The position numbers and the translations under genes were made by a program. A model generated the notes under the pieces. The model did not search any database and was not told the origin of the DNA. It worked only from the letters and a program-made list of their open reading frames with translations. A stretch of DNA of 48,579 bases, taken from NCBI GenBank assembly GCA_937921505.1, contig CAKZUB010000081.1:1-48579 (forward strand), given 5' to 3'. How positions within the stretch are numbered: the stretch's first letter is position 1; the number at the start of each line of letters is the position of its first letter. Source of the stretch: an uncultured Clostridia bacterium. GTDB lineage: Bacteria; Bacillota; Clostridia; Lachnospirales; Cellulosilyticaceae. Below, one piece after another: positions 9,768 through 20,200 of the stretch.

Positions 9768-9874
9768 AAAGTAATAATGACAGGCACTACAGTAACGTTT
9801 GATTACGCGTATTGACGGGTTATACGGATTGCTTTGCCCTACTTATTTAAGAAAGTTAGAAAAGGAGAAAGCAA

Positions 9875-10582
9875 ATGTTAAAAGTAAACTATGTTACAAA
9901 AAAATACGGAAAAGTAATGGCAAATAAAGATTTAAACTTTGAAGTGGCAGAAGGGCAAATTGCTATTTTGCTTGGGCCAAATGGGGCAGGGAAATCAACT
10001 ATTATCAAATGTATTGTAGGTCTTTTAAGATTCGAAGGAGAAATCCTTATCAAGGGGCATCAAAATAAGTCTCTTGAAGCAAAAAAAATATTAGGGTATA
10101 TACCAGAGATGCCGTGTCTTTATCCCCTGCTGACAGTAGAAGAGCACTTAGAGTTTATTGCCAAGGCTTATCAGCTAACCAATTGGGAACCTTATGCAGA
10201 GGAACTCTTGAAGCGGTTTGAATTAGAAGACAAGCGCAAAAAGCTTGGAGGAGAACTATCTAAAGGCATGCAGCAAAAGGTGAGCATATGCTGTGGTATT
10301 TTACATAAGCCTAAGGTGATCGTTTTTGACGAGCCGCTTGTAGGTCTTGATCCACATGCCATAAAAGAACTTAAAGCGCTTTTAAAAGAGCTTAAGGCGC
10401 AAGGCGCGGCACTTTTAATTAGTACACATATGATAGATAGCGTAGAAGATTACTGGGACGTGGCACATATTATGCAACAAGGGAGTTTTGCGGCAACAAA
10501 AACAAAAATGGCTATGGATGAAGAGGAGCAAAGCCTTGAGAACTTATTCTTTAGTATTATTGAGGGAGAGGGGGGCTATTAG
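9875..10582 (+). CDS. ABC exporter ATP-binding protein
   Basis: This 235-residue ATPase has Walker A GPNGAGKS at 34-41, a Q-loop-like position replaced by the Glu of the GYIPEMP segment (typical of DrrA/CcmA-like exporters), signature LSKGM instead of LSGGQ, Walker B VIVFDEP and switch His in ISTHM. The domain order and the PEMP Q-loop variant place it in the ABC-2-type exporter class (bacteriocin, drug or lipid export). AAAGGAG precedes the ATG. Its stop codon directly abuts the GTG start of the membrane partner, so the two are co-translated. Confidence 0.85.
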   Translation: MLKVNYVTKKYGKVMANKDLNFEVAEGQIAILLGPNGAGKSTIIKCIVGLLRFEGEILIKGHQNKSLEAKKILGYIPEMPCLYPLLTVEEHLEFIAKAYQLTNWEPYAEELLKRFELEDKRKKLGGELSKGMQQKVSICCGILHKPKVIVFDEPLVGLDPHAIKELKALLKELKAQGAALLISTHMIDSVEDYWDVAHIMQQGSFAATKTKMAMDEEEQSLENLFFSIIEGEGGY

Positions 10583-12175
10583 GTGAATGTATTTTTTTAT
10601 CTCTTAAGAAAACAATTTAAAAATTATCTTATTAGCCTCAAAAGGAACCCAGCTAAAATCATTGGTTATTTAATCATTGCAGCTTTTTTCATATTGGTTA
10701 TTTCTGTTTCTATGTCAAGCAAAGAGGATACAACTCATAATATAAGAGATATTAGGGAGCTGGGTACCATTATCCTTGCCTTATTAATATTTATTTTTGG
10801 GGCTGCACTTTACCAAGGATTAGAAAGAGGAGCTACTTTTTTCAAAATGTCAGATGTCAACCTATTGTTTACGTCGCCATTATCCTCTAAAAAAGTTCTT
10901 TTATATGGTATTATCAAACAAACGGGGGTCAATTTACTCATTTCTATTTTTATACTTTTTCAAGTACCTACGCTCATACGGACCTATGGCATCAGCTGGA
11001 GTGATGGGCTAGTCATTTTAGGAGGATATATTACGCTCTTAATCATTTCGCAAATCTGCAGTATGGGTATTTACATGTTTTCAAATGGGAATGTAGCACG
11101 CAAAAAGGTTGTTAAAAGGATACTTAATGGATCAGTCCTTATACTTGGCGGTCTCTGTATCTATAAGATGAGCCAAGGAGCAAGTTTTTTAAATGCTGCA
11201 AGTCAGATACTAGAGTATCTTAAGTATGCTCCTTTTGTAGGGTGGATAAAAGGCATTATATATGGTATCTTAACAGGAAATAATTATATGACTTGGGTAA
11301 ATTTAGGTTTAATCAGTATAGGTGTCAGCGTTATGTTAATGCTTATTTTAAAGAGTCATGCAGATTATTATGAAGATGTTTTAATGGCAACAGAGCATAT
11401 GGAAGAAGTCACACAGGCTATGAAAAAGGGTATAGTAAATAAAGATAACCTGTCTAAACTTAAAAGTGAAAAAATAAAAAGCTTTGGCTTAAAAAAAGGA
11501 AAAGGGGCATCTGTTATTTTTTATAAACAGCTACGAGAAAGCGCCCGCAGCGGTAAATATGGAGTAGGTACATTTACAATCATTCAGATTATAACAGCCT
11601 TTGGAGGAGCATTCTTTTTAAAAAAAATAGAAGAGCTTGAGCCACGCTTTATTGTCCTTATGATGCTTGGTATAATGACGTATATGCAGATTTTATTTAG
11701 CAGTACAGAAAGATGGGCTACTGAGCTTCAGTATCATTATATCTATTTAATACCAGAACATGGACTCAAAAAAATGTTTTATGCTTCACTAGAAGGACTT
11801 ACAAAAGCAGGTATAGAAGGCTTTATTATTTTTGTTCCATTAGGAATGCTGTTAAAGGTTGATCCTTTCTTCATTATGCTTTGTATAATAACTAGGATAA
11901 GCTTTCAAATGCTTTTTTTAGGACTCAACATTTTATCACAGCGTATCTTTGGAACTGTAGGAAGCAGAGGAGTCTTTACGTTTCTTTACTTATTCGCATC
12001 AGTAATAGCTATACTTCCGGGTGTTATTTTAAGCATTACTATATCTTTGAAATTTGGGAAAAATCATGTCATGATGTTGGCTATCATAATGACATACAAT
12101 ATACTTGCGGCGCTTATTGTAAGTCTTTTTTCGAATCAAATATTTACACAAATGGAGCTTAATACAAAAGCCTAG
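10583..12175 (+). CDS. ABC exporter membrane subunit (putative ABC exporter family)
   Basis: The start is GTG immediately after the stop of the ATPase gene. The 530-residue protein has about twelve hydrophobic segments in two halves (roughly residues 25-250 and 320-520), separated by a charged cytoplasmic stretch around residues 265-310. This matches the large putative ABC exporter family found beside DrrA-like ATPases in Firmicutes. Such proteins probably act as homodimers or as single long subunits. The substrate is not predictable. A terminator hairpin lies about 65 bp downstream. Confidence 0.75.
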   Translation: MNVFFYLLRKQFKNYLISLKRNPAKIIGYLIIAAFFILVISVSMSSKEDTTHNIRDIRELGTIILALLIFIFGAALYQGLERGATFFKMSDVNLLFTSPLSSKKVLLYGIIKQTGVNLLISIFILFQVPTLIRTYGISWSDGLVILGGYITLLIISQICSMGIYMFSNGNVARKKVVKRILNGSVLILGGLCIYKMSQGASFLNAASQILEYLKYAPFVGWIKGIIYGILTGNNYMTWVNLGLISIGVSVMLMLILKSHADYYEDVLMATEHMEEVTQAMKKGIVNKDNLSKLKSEKIKSFGLKKGKGASVIFYKQLRESARSGKYGVGTFTIIQIITAFGGAFFLKKIEELEPRFIVLMMLGIMTYMQILFSSTERWATELQYHYIYLIPEHGLKKMFYASLEGLTKAGIEGFIIFVPLGMLLKVDPFFIMLCIITRISFQMLFLGLNILSQRIFGTVGSRGVFTFLYLFASVIAILPGVILSITISLKFGKNHVMMLAIIMTYNILAALIVSLFSNQIFTQMELNTKA

Positions 12176-12239
12176 AGAAGAGAGACATACTTTACAACCC
12201 AACGCTCCATGAGTATAATAAATACAGGATTACATGTGT

Positions 12240-12275
12240 ATCCTTTTGCCTAAATACTTAGGTGAGAGGATTTTT
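12240..12275 (+). terminator. Terminator of the ABC exporter operon
   Basis: Two nested stems, ATCCT/AGGAT (12240-12244 with 12267-12271) and CCTAA/TTAGG, form an interrupted hairpin followed by TTTTTG. Confidence 0.6.
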
Positions 12276-12407
12276 GTTATGAACAAGTGTAAGGATATAT
12301 TAATAAATTGCATACTATAAATCCTATGCAAATAAATAGTATACCAATATGTAAAATAGACTAAAATGATAAAAGATATCAATCAATTAAAAAGGTAAGG
12401 TGAAAAG

Positions 12408-14072
12408 ATGAGTTTAGAAAGATTAGCAGATTTAATATTTACAGGAGTGGACAAAACTCCCACATATTATGTTGAAAAGTATCCCAAAAGAGATCTTAAA
12501 GAAGGAGCTAAAGTAACACGCTATGCACCAAGTCCGACAGGTTTCCAACATATTGGGGGTGTGTTTGCAGCCCTTGTGAGTGAAAGAATTGCATCACAGA
12601 GCAAAGGAATCTTTTTCCTTAGAATAGAAGATACAGATCAAAAAAGAGAAGTTGAAGGAGCAATAGAAGATACGATTGAGACGATGTATAACTTTGGAAT
12701 GAGCTTTAACGAAGGCATGACAGGAGACACTACCTCAAAAGGTGAATATGGTCCCTATAGACAAAGTGAAAGAGCAGAAATTTATAAAACCTTTGCCAAA
12801 GAACTTATTCAAAAAGGACTCGCCTATCCTTGTTTTTGTACACCAGAAGAGTTAGAAGCTATGCGTGAAAAACAAATTGCTGAGAAGTTAACCCCAGGCT
12901 GCTATGGAGAATATGCTATTTATAGAGAATTATCCACAGATGAAGCAATCAAAAAGATAGAAAATGGGGATAACTATATTATCAGACTTAAGTCTCCAGG
13001 TAATCCTGAAAAAAGAGTTGTTTTTCATGATCTTATAAAAGGAGAGACTTCTTTTCCAGAAAATAATCAAGATATTGTACTTATAAAAGGAGATGGACTT
13101 CCAACCTATCACTTTGCCCATATTATAGATGATGCCTTGATGGGGACAACCCACGTGATAAGAGGAGAAGAATGGCTCTCATCCTTACCTATCCATGTGC
13201 AGCTTTTTGATATCTTAGGGTTTACAAGACCAGAATACGCACATATTCCAACAATTATGAAATTAGATGGATCATCAAAACGCAAGCTCTCAAAAAGAAA
13301 AGATCCAGAAAGTGCAGTAAGCTACTATAAGGAACAAGGTTATCCTAAAGCCTCAGTTGTAGAATACCTTTTAAATATTATTAATTCATCTTTTGAAGAA
13401 TGGCGAGCTGAAAACCAGACAGTGAATTATCATGAATTTCCAGTTGCCTTAGATAAAATGAGCAAAAGTGGCGCATTATTTGATATCATCAAATTAAACG
13501 ATGTGAGTAAAGATGTGATCAGTAAAATGAAAGCAGATGAAGTATATGCGCTCTATACAGAGTGGGCTAAAGAATATGATGAAGAAATGTATCAGTTAGT
13601 AACAAGCCATGAAGCTATTGCACGGCAAATATTTAATATTGATAAAGATGGCCAAAAACCCCGTAAAGATTTCGCAAAGTGGGCAGAGGTAAGAGAAAAG
13701 ATTTGTTACTTCTTTATGCCACTCTTTGAAAAAGAAAGTATAGATCAGATTGAACTTCCTAAAAATATGGTACTTAGTGAAGCAGTACGCATTATAGAGG
13801 CTTATTTAGAAGCGTATCAATACGATACAGATCAAGAAACTTGGTTTGAACAGTTGAAAGCTGTAGCTATAGAGCTTGGCTATACAGCAGATCGCAAAGC
13901 TTTTAAGAAAACACCAGAAGCTTTTAAAGGCATGGTTTCAGATGTAGCTGGAGCTGTAAGAGCAGCGCTTACGCATAGAGCCAATACGCCAGACCTTTAT
14001 ACGATTATGCATATTATCGGAGAAGAGGAAGTTAGAAGTAGGTTGGGGCTTTTTGTAAAAAGCATTCAATAA
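12408..14072 (+). CDS. gltX: Glutamate--tRNA ligase
   Basis: This class I aminoacyl-tRNA synthetase charges tRNA-Glu, and in many Firmicutes also tRNA-Gln before amidotransfer. The class signatures are HIGG (48-51, the HIGH motif) after [10 protein letters not shown], and KLSKR (293-297, the KMSKS motif). Length is 554 residues, against about 485 in most bacteria. The extra length is an N-terminal extension of about 35 residues and a longer anticodon-binding region, as seen in a clostridial subtype. AAAAGGTAAGGTG precedes the ATG. It stands alone, with a terminator after it. I saw no T-box leader upstream. Confidence 0.95.
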   Translation: MSLERLADLIFTGVDKTPTYYVEKYPKRDLKEGAKVTRYAPSPTGFQHIGGVFAALVSERIASQSKGIFFLRIEDTDQKREVEGAIEDTIETMYNFGMSFNEGMTGDTTSKGEYGPYRQSERAEIYKTFAKELIQKGLAYPCFCTPEELEAMREKQIAEKLTPGCYGEYAIYRELSTDEAIKKIENGDNYIIRLKSPGNPEKRVVFHDLIKGETSFPENNQDIVLIKGDGLPTYHFAHIIDDALMGTTHVIRGEEWLSSLPIHVQLFDILGFTRPEYAHIPTIMKLDGSSKRKLSKRKDPESAVSYYKEQGYPKASVVEYLLNIINSSFEEWRAENQTVNYHEFPVALDKMSKSGALFDIIKLNDVSKDVISKMKADEVYALYTEWAKEYDEEMYQLVTSHEAIARQIFNIDKDGQKPRKDFAKWAEVREKICYFFMPLFEKESIDQIELPKNMVLSEAVRIIEAYLEAYQYDTDQETWFEQLKAVAIELGYTADRKAFKKTPEAFKGMVSDVAGAVRAALTHRANTPDLYTIMHIIGEEEVRSRLGLFVKSIQ

Positions 14073-14090
14073 AGGTAAGATATTTTCAAG

Positions 14091-14118
14091 GCGCCAGTCA
14101 TAAGATTGGCGCTTTATT
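14091..14118 (+). terminator. Terminator after gltX
   Basis: The stem GCGCCAGTC (14091-14099) pairs with GATTGGCGC (14104-14112), with a 4-nt loop and TTTATTTA following. Confidence 0.75.
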
Positions 14119-14216
14119 TATCTGTGCACTTTTTAAGAATATCTTGTAATAATAAACAGCCAACAAAGAATGGTCTAAGGGTTAAAGGATTGAGAATTAA
14201 AGAGAAGAGAGATATG

Positions 14217-14288
14217 TTGACAAACGACATATGACGTGATACGATATATTAGAGTGTATCGTAAGGCGATATAGTAGATGACGATATA
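14217..14288 (+). promoter_or_regulatory. Promoter with repeated operator of the PadR-DUF2812 operon
   Basis: TTGACA (14217-14222), a 17-bp spacer and TACGAT (14240-14245) form a good sigma-A promoter. An inverted repeat TACGATA (14240-14246)/TATCGTA (14257-14263) starts on the -10 box. CGATATA recurs as direct copies at 14242, 14267 and 14282. This arrangement suggests autorepression by the PadR protein encoded just downstream. Confidence 0.6.
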
Positions 14289-14316
14289 ATTAATGAGGCT
14301 TTGAAGGAGGAGAAGT

Positions 14317-14649
14317 ATGGTAAGTAAGGTTGAGCCTTTGACGGAAAGTTATTACTATATTTTGTTATGTCTGTATAACCAGGCAAATCATGGATACGGC
14401 ATTATGCAAGATACATTGGCTTTGTCAGAAGGAAGTGTCAAGATTGGTTCTGGAACGATGTATGGCGCAACAAGCAATATGATGAAAAAGGGATGGATAC
14501 GGGAGACGAGAAGTAATAATCCAGTCGATGAGAGAAAACGTTTATATGAACTAACAGATTTTGGAAAAAAGATTTTAGAAGGTGAAATTGTCAGGCTTAA
14601 GAAGCTTGTTGAAAGTTCTAAGAGCGTCATAAAGGGGGAGCTATTTTAA
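14317..14649 (+). CDS. PadR-family transcriptional regulator
   Basis: This 110-residue winged-helix protein is of the short PadR-s2 type. It starts with LTESYYYILLCLYNQANHGYGIMQD, the family's first helix, then GSGTMYGA for the recognition region and the wing around EGSVKIGSGTMYGATSNMMK. Such proteins are dimeric repressors that release DNA on ligand binding. GGAGGAG precedes the ATG at 14317. The stop overlaps the start of the next gene (TAATG). The repeated CGATATA elements in its promoter are the probable operator. Confidence 0.88.
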   Translation: MVSKVEPLTESYYYILLCLYNQANHGYGIMQDTLALSEGSVKIGSGTMYGATSNMMKKGWIRETRSNNPVDERKRLYELTDFGKKILEGEIVRLKKLVESSKSVIKGELF

Positions 14650-15599
14650 TGAAAGCTACTAAGAGAAGTTATAAATTATATGCAGCCTGGGAATATGAAA
14701 AAGAAGAAGAGGATTTAAACGCATCTTCCGAAGAGGGATGGCAGTTGGTGAAAGGGGGAAGTTTTAGTTCAACGTTTCGTAAGGACGGTTCCATACACTA
14801 TGTCTATCAGTTAGATTATACCCCTCATATTAAGGATCCTATACGTTATAAGGAGATGTTTGCAGAACAGGGGTGGGAATACATTAATTCAACTTTTAAT
14901 GGCTGGCACTATTTCCGAAAAACATATGAAGAGGGTATAAATAGAGAGGACTATAAGATTTATACAGATAAAGAATCCTTATATAAGATGCAGAACAGAT
15001 GGGTGAACCTTGCGAAAGTTCTCTTTTTTGTATATTTGATTTTTACGGGGGTATATGTGGCAGGATTTATTCATTCGAAAGAACCTATGTTGTTAATTCA
15101 AACCATTATTTTTACTTTATTAACAGCAACTTTTGGTTTGGGTATAAGGAGTATTAGACTCAGACAAAAAGGCTTAAAGAACAATATCAACATGCCTATA
15201 CAAATCATTTTACCTCTAGCAGTTGCTTTACTTATCGGATACGTTGGACTATGGGTATATCAATATACAGCTCATCATAACACTATCTATCATACTCATT
15301 TTACATATACATATATGCCAAATGATAATCTGCCAAGTACATCAGACTCTATAGTGATTGAGAAGGCTGATGACTATAAGTTAGATTTAGATATTAATGC
15401 AGGTCATGGCCAGATACAAGTAATTATTCAGGATTCAAATGAAAAAAAGGTATTTGAAACATCAGCAGATGTTTGTAGAATAAATAATCATAAGATTACA
15501 TTAGATGAAGGCAGGTATAATGTATATTTTAATTACTTGATTGACAGCTATAATGAAGATTCCTCAAAGATTAGTGTAAATTTAAAGCTAAAAAAGTAG
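14649..15599 (+). CDS. DUF2812 membrane protein
   Basis: Residues about 1-100 match DUF2812, with the hallmark pattern of the family around EDLNASSEEGWQLVKGG and a GWHYFRK motif near residue 95. These proteins occur almost always next to a PadR regulator, as here. Two membrane-segment pairs (about 120-165 and 180-205) follow, then an extracellular beta-rich domain of about 110 residues. The start codon overlaps the PadR stop. The function of DUF2812 proteins is unknown; envelope stress sensing with the regulator is a reasonable inference. The C-terminal extracytoplasmic domain is longer than in minimal DUF2812 proteins. Confidence 0.85.
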   Translation: MKATKRSYKLYAAWEYEKEEEDLNASSEEGWQLVKGGSFSSTFRKDGSIHYVYQLDYTPHIKDPIRYKEMFAEQGWEYINSTFNGWHYFRKTYEEGINREDYKIYTDKESLYKMQNRWVNLAKVLFFVYLIFTGVYVAGFIHSKEPMLLIQTIIFTLLTATFGLGIRSIRLRQKGLKNNINMPIQIILPLAVALLIGYVGLWVYQYTAHHNTIYHTHFTYTYMPNDNLPSTSDSIVIEKADDYKLDLDINAGHGQIQVIIQDSNEKKVFETSADVCRINNHKITLDEGRYNVYFNYLIDSYNEDSSKISVNLKLKK

Positions 15600-15636
15600 T
15601 ATAAATATTATATAAAATAGGTTTATTCGGCATAGT

Positions 15637-16143
15637 TTATGTTCTCACCCCTTCAATATGTAGGTAATGAGCTACTTCAAAAACATAATTTGATAAAGGG
15701 TTATAATCAACGTCAAAGGTATGTGTTGCAACCAGTACATTATCATAAGTAGCTGGAGTACCTATTTCAACAACTAGAAGTGAATGATAAATGGGCCCAT
15801 TTTGTCTACTAAACTGAATCACATCTCCAGGGAGGATTTCAGAGAGGGTAACTTCTTTGGCATAAGGGCCTATTCCTTGATTAGTCGTAAGAAACTTATG
15901 TAAAAACCTTGATCCGGTCCAAGAAGCAGTACGATTAGAAGAAGTTATATAATACCAACCATAAATAGGCGTGTAGTTCATAACACCACTTCCAGCATAA
16001 ATACACTGAGAAATAAAGTTGGTACAATCTCCACCCAAATTACTAAAATCTAAGTATTTAGGATTGCGGCTTTTACTCCAAGTATGGGCATAACGAACAG
16101 CGGCCAAACGATTATAGGCTATAATAGCATAGCGATCATTCAT
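15637..16143 (-). CDS. Stand-alone Amidase_6-domain protein, no signal peptide
   Basis: The 168-residue protein is almost only an Amidase_6 domain. It has Gly-Gly-Asp-Cys-Thr-Asn-Phe with putative nucleophile Cys40, then His in the IYHSLLVV segment and a second His-rich segment THTFDVDY. It shares the domain with the secreted 388-residue protein encoded at 1580-2746 but has no signal peptide, so it is cytoplasmic or released by another route. AGGAGG precedes the ATG on the minus strand. It is convergent with the DUF2812 gene. A cell-wall or peptide hydrolase role is a family inference; spore-associated peptidase is one option. Confidence 0.75.
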   Translation of the reverse strand: MNDRYAIIAYNRLAAVRYAHTWSKSRNPKYLDFSNLGGDCTNFISQCIYAGSGVMNYTPIYGWYYITSSNRTASWTGSRFLHKFLTTNQGIGPYAKEVTLSEILPGDVIQFSRQNGPIYHSLLVVEIGTPATYDNVLVATHTFDVDYNPLSNYVFEVAHYLHIEGVRT

Positions 16144-16235
16144 AGGGAAGACCTCCTAAGTGGGATGCAAAGAATAGAATTTCATTAAAGCTACTAAGAA
16201 ATATATTCAAATGCACAAAAAAATATTTATCTCTC

Positions 16236-16264
16236 TTGATAATAATGATCGTTAGAGCTATAAT
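16236..16264 (+). promoter_or_regulatory. Promoter of tRNA-Thr
   Basis: TTGATA (16236-16241), a 17-bp spacer and TATAAT (16259-16264) lie 11 bp before the tRNA, as expected for a monocistronic tRNA gene. Confidence 0.75.
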
Positions 16265-16275
16265 AATTAAGCAGT

Positions 16276-16348
16276 GCTGATGTAACTCAGTTGGTAGAGT
16301 AGCTCATTCGTAATGAGCAAGTCGTGGGTTCGAATCCCATCATCAGCT
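16276..16348 (+). tRNA. tRNA-Thr (anticodon CGT)
   Basis: The 73-nt gene folds into a complete cloverleaf. The acceptor GCTGATG pairs with CATCAGC, the D arm is ACTC/GAGT, and the anticodon stem GCTCA/TGAGC has loop TTCGTAA and anticodon CGT at 16309-16311. The T arm is GTGGG/CCCAT with loop TTCGAAT. The 3' CCA is not encoded. It serves as the integration site of the island: its last 53 nt are repeated at 34816. Confidence 0.95.
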
Positions 16349-16357
16349 TTATCAAGG
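16296..16357 (+). repeat. attL: 62-bp direct repeat within tRNA-Thr
   Basis: This segment runs from the D arm of tRNA-Thr to 9 bp past its 3' end and is identical to 34816-34877. Identity stops sharply on both sides. It is the left attachment site and keeps the tRNA gene intact. Confidence 0.9.
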
Positions 16358-16702
16358 CTTTGCTAGCTCTTGAATTGTTAGATTGATATTTTATAAAAAT
16401 AGAGTTATGATTTAGTTAACAGTACTCACCACGCTTGGACATTTAGCACGTTCAGCGGACCACGGTGAGTCTTTTTGTATTTATAGCAGAGAATAGGAGG
16501 GAAATTAACGATTTCTTCTTAGGTAGACTTAGGTAATGAGACATGATCTATAAGGGTTCATGTGTATAAGGCTGTTAGATATAGTATGTTTAAAGGATTG
16601 AGCCAATAATACTTAAGGGGATTTACCCAATTTGTAGCTAAAGAGTACGTTAATTGAGATACTATGAGAGCTCACATGTTATACGAAAGATAATCTGAAT
16701 AA
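16358..16702. other. Gene-free stretch after attL, with a terminator-like hairpin
   Basis: No gene is supported here. A stem ACTCACC (16424-16430)/GGTGAGT (16464-16470) followed by CTTTTT would terminate transcription from the tRNA. Its 33-nt loop contains partly complementary segments (GCACG, CAGCGGAC) and could fold further. The remaining sequence up to 16702 shows nothing I can name. Confidence 0.5.
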
Positions 16703-16739
16703 AATAATAGCCTAGGATACAAGGTCCTAGGCTATTATT
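16703..16739. terminator. Bidirectional terminator
   Basis: The arms 16703-16717 and 16725-16739 (AATAATAGCCTAGGA and its complement) pair perfectly over 15 bp, with T/A-rich flanks on both sides. It overlaps the stop codon of the minus-strand gene ending at 16735. Confidence 0.75.
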
Positions 16740-17007
16740 TTACGCGTCTTATAATAACTTCCTCATGCTTAGAAACTTCTTCACTAATACGATTAAGTTG
16801 TTCGGCATTTTGCTTATATCCATCAAATAACATATCTATTTTAGGTTTTATGTCCTGTTCAATAGCAACTTCTATTTTGGTAATTGTATTATCAGTTTTT
16901 TGTTGTCCATCTTTTAGTTCTTGTATATCTCCACGGATTTCAACAAAACCTTGTTGAAGTTCACCATACATCTTACTCATTAAATCAAATAGTTTATCAT
17001 TTTCCAT
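16735..17007 (-). CDS. Small coiled-coil protein, paralogue of the 35018-35278 product
   Basis: This is a 90-residue, highly charged, helical protein with heptad-like spacing and no signal peptide. The N-terminus (MENDKLFDLMSKMY) and the C-terminal 30 residues (LFDGYKQN...ISEEVSKHEEVIIRRVK) are almost identical to those of the protein at 35018-35278, while the central coiled coil differs. Related small proteins are common in Firmicutes and unnamed. AAAGGAA precedes the ATG. Both copies are convergent with a tRNA-Thr 3' end, which links the family to this insertion site. Function is unknown. Confidence 0.7.
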   Translation of the reverse strand: MENDKLFDLMSKMYGELQQGFVEIRGDIQELKDGQQKTDNTITKIEVAIEQDIKPKIDMLFDGYKQNAEQLNRISEEVSKHEEVIIRRVK

Positions 17008-17083
17008 AATAGTAAGGTTCCTTTCAATGCTGTAGATAAATAAAGTATAGCATATCCTTGCTTAGGCGGGAAGGACTAAGATG

Positions 17084-17125
17084 TAAATGTTTATTGGCTT
17101 AAATATATACTATAGTAAACATTTA
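17084..17125 (+). promoter_or_regulatory. Inverted repeat upstream of the restriction-modification operon
   Basis: TAAATGTTTA (17084-17093) and TAAACATTTA (17116-17125) form a perfect 10-bp inverted repeat with a 22-bp AT-rich spacer, about 105 bp before the helicase start. It may be an operator overlapping the operon promoter. No controller (C) protein gene is adjacent. Confidence 0.4.
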
Positions 17126-17229
17126 GCTATAAATTTGAAGCGAAAAATGATAAAATATTATATGAATTGTTAAAATATATACTTATTATACAAATTATAG
17201 AATGTAATAGGTTTTATTGGGGGAATCTC

Positions 17230-20200
17230 ATGGAATTAATTAATAATCAAGACAAATTATTAGGGGATGATTTAAAACGCGAAATAAAGAAGGGCAGTAG
17301 GGTCAGAATTGCAGCCTCCTGTTTTTCTATTTATGCTTTTGATGCTTTGAAGGAAGAGCTAAAGGATATAGAGGAATTACAGTTTATATTTTCGTCGCCA
17401 GCTTTCATAGAAGATAAAGTGTCTGATAAGCTAAAAAAAGAAAAAAGAGAATTTTATATCCCACAACAGCTTATGGAGAGTAGTTTATATGGCACACAGT
17501 TTGAGATTAAGTTGCGTAATAAACTCACTCAGAAAGCCATTGCTAAAGAATGCGCACAGTGGATTCGTGAAAAAGCAAGATTCAAGTCCAATAATACAGG
17601 AAATGCCATGCCCAATTTTATAAGCATAGACAATAGAGTAGATCAAGCAACCTATTTGCCAGTCAACGGCTTTACTACGGGGGAGCTAGGCTATGAAGAT
17701 GACCATGCACTCTTTCAAGCCATAACCAAAATGAATGATCAGGTGAGCAGCACCTTATTTATCAACCAGTTTCAAGAGATCTGGGAAGACCCGGAAAAAA
17801 TAGAGGATGTCACGGATAAAATTACGGAGTACATAGCAAGTGTTTATCAAGAAAACGCACCAGAATATATTTATTTTTTAATTCTCTACAATATCTTTAG
17901 TGAATTTTTAGAGGACTTATCTGAGGATTATATGCCTAATGACCGCACAGGATTTAAAGAAAGCCTTGTGTGGCAGAAACTTTATAATTATCAAAGAGAT
18001 GGTGCGATCGGTATTATTAATAAATTAGAAAAATACAATGGCTGTATACTCGCAGATAGTGTAGGTCTTGGAAAGACATTCACAGCACTAGCAGTCATGC
18101 ATTATTATGATCTCAAGAATAAATCAATCCTTGTGCTATGCCCCAAGAAACTAGCAAAAAACTGGATCAACTATCAAGGGAATGTTAAAACAAATATTTT
18201 TTATCAAGATAGGATTAGGTTTGATGTTTTAAATCATACTGATCTAGGAAGAAAATCAGGGATGAGTAATGGCAAGGACTTAGCGAATGTCTATTGGGAA
18301 AACTACGATTTAATCGTTATTGATGAAAGTCATAATTTTAGAAATGACTATGCCATCAAGGGTAAAGAAACCAGATATCAATTTTTAATGAATAAAGTTA
18401 TGAAGCCTGGGGTTAAAACGAAAGTTTTGATGCTCAGTGCAACACCGGTAAATAATAAATTTAAAGATCTTAAAAATCAATTGGCACTAGCGTATGGGGA
18501 CGATCTGGAGGCATTTGAAAATAAATTAGAAACAGAGCATTCAATAAGAAGGATTTTCATAAGAGCCCAAAAAGTATTTAACGATTGGAGTAAGCTCCCA
18601 CAAGAAGAGCGAAAAGCAAAGGATTTAATCGATCAGCTGGATATAGACTTTGCCATCGTATTAGATAGTGTGACTATTGCAAGGAGCCGTAAACATATTG
18701 TGAAATACTATGATACAAAAGACATTGGCAGCTTCCCAAAAAGGCTAACTCCGCGTTCCTACAATTGCAACCTGAGCAAGCGGGCAGATGTGATCCAATA
18801 TGATGCAATCTATGAGCAGATTATCTCTATGAAGATGAGTCTTTATGCACCGACCATCTATATCTTGCCTAGCAAAAAGGCGGACTATGAGGAACTCTAC
18901 GATACAAAGGTTGAAGGCAGAGGCACTCTCAAACAGTTGAGCAGGGAAAAATCATTGCAAAGGCTGATGAGCATTATGCTGCTCAAAAGACTAGAAAGCT
19001 CTGTAGAGGCGTTTAGGATTACGCTTAAGAATATACTGAAAAATAATCAAGAAATACTTGAGAAAATTCATGAGCAGCAAAACGGCAATCAAGTTTCTAT
19101 AGAAAAGAGATTAAATGAGTTTTCAGAAGAAGATGATGAGGCGCTAGCAACAGGTGAATGGGACATGGGTAAGGAGACAACAGTAGGTAAAGTTAAAATT
19201 CATCTAGCAGATATGGACCTTTATAAATGGGAGAGAGAGTTAAAAATGGATGTAAATATCCTAGAGAACCTTATTGGTGAAATGGAAAAAGTGACACTAG
19301 AAGAAGATGCTAAGCTCGCACAGCTTAAAGCAGTGATAGACCAAAAAATGACAAATCCTATTAATGAGAGCAATAAAAAGATACTTATTTTCTCAGCCTT
19401 TTCAGATACAGCCACCTATCTTTACAACCACCTCAGTTTCTATATTAAAAGCAAGTACGGGCTTGAAACGGCAAAAGTAGAAGGCGGAACAGGTGGGAAT
19501 AAGACAACGCTTAAAGGGGTGACTGATTTAGATAAGATTCTCACGCTGTTTTCTCCGCTTAGTAAAGAAAAAGACCTACTTTATCCAGATGAAAAAGGTG
19601 TTATCGATGTACTCATTGGGACAGATTGTATTTCAGAAGGACAGAATTTACAAGACTGTGATATCTGCATTAATTATGATATCCACTGGAACCCAGTCCG
19701 TATCGTGCAGCGCTTTGGGCGTATTGATCGTATAGGGAGCCGCAATACATGTATACAATTAGTTAATTTTTGGCCCAATATATCGCTTGATGAATATATC
19801 AAGCTCAATGACAGAGTAGCGGGACGGATGATCATTGTAGATGCGACGGCTACAGCAGATGATAACCCTATTTCTGAAGAACAGGCAGAATTTGATTATA
19901 GAAAAGAGCAGCTCAAAAAGCTTAAACAAGGAGAACTACAGGATTTGGAAGATGTAGATGGCAGTATTACCATCACTGATCTTGGGTTAAACGAGTTTAG
20001 AATGGATTTGACGCAGTACATCAAACTCAAAGGAGAGCCCAAGCATGCGCCCAAAGGGATGCATGCAGTGGTTCGAAGTGCTATAGAAAAAGGAGCTACA
20101 CAAGGTGTTATCTATGTTTTAAGAAATATAAGCCAAGAAGTAAATATTAATAAGCAAAATAGGCTCCATCCCTATTATATCGTCTATATCCAAGAAGATG

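Noticed and set aside
12176..12407. T-box leader for gltX
   Set aside because: The only hairpin is a plain terminator of the upstream operon, and I saw no T-box sequence or specifier loop.
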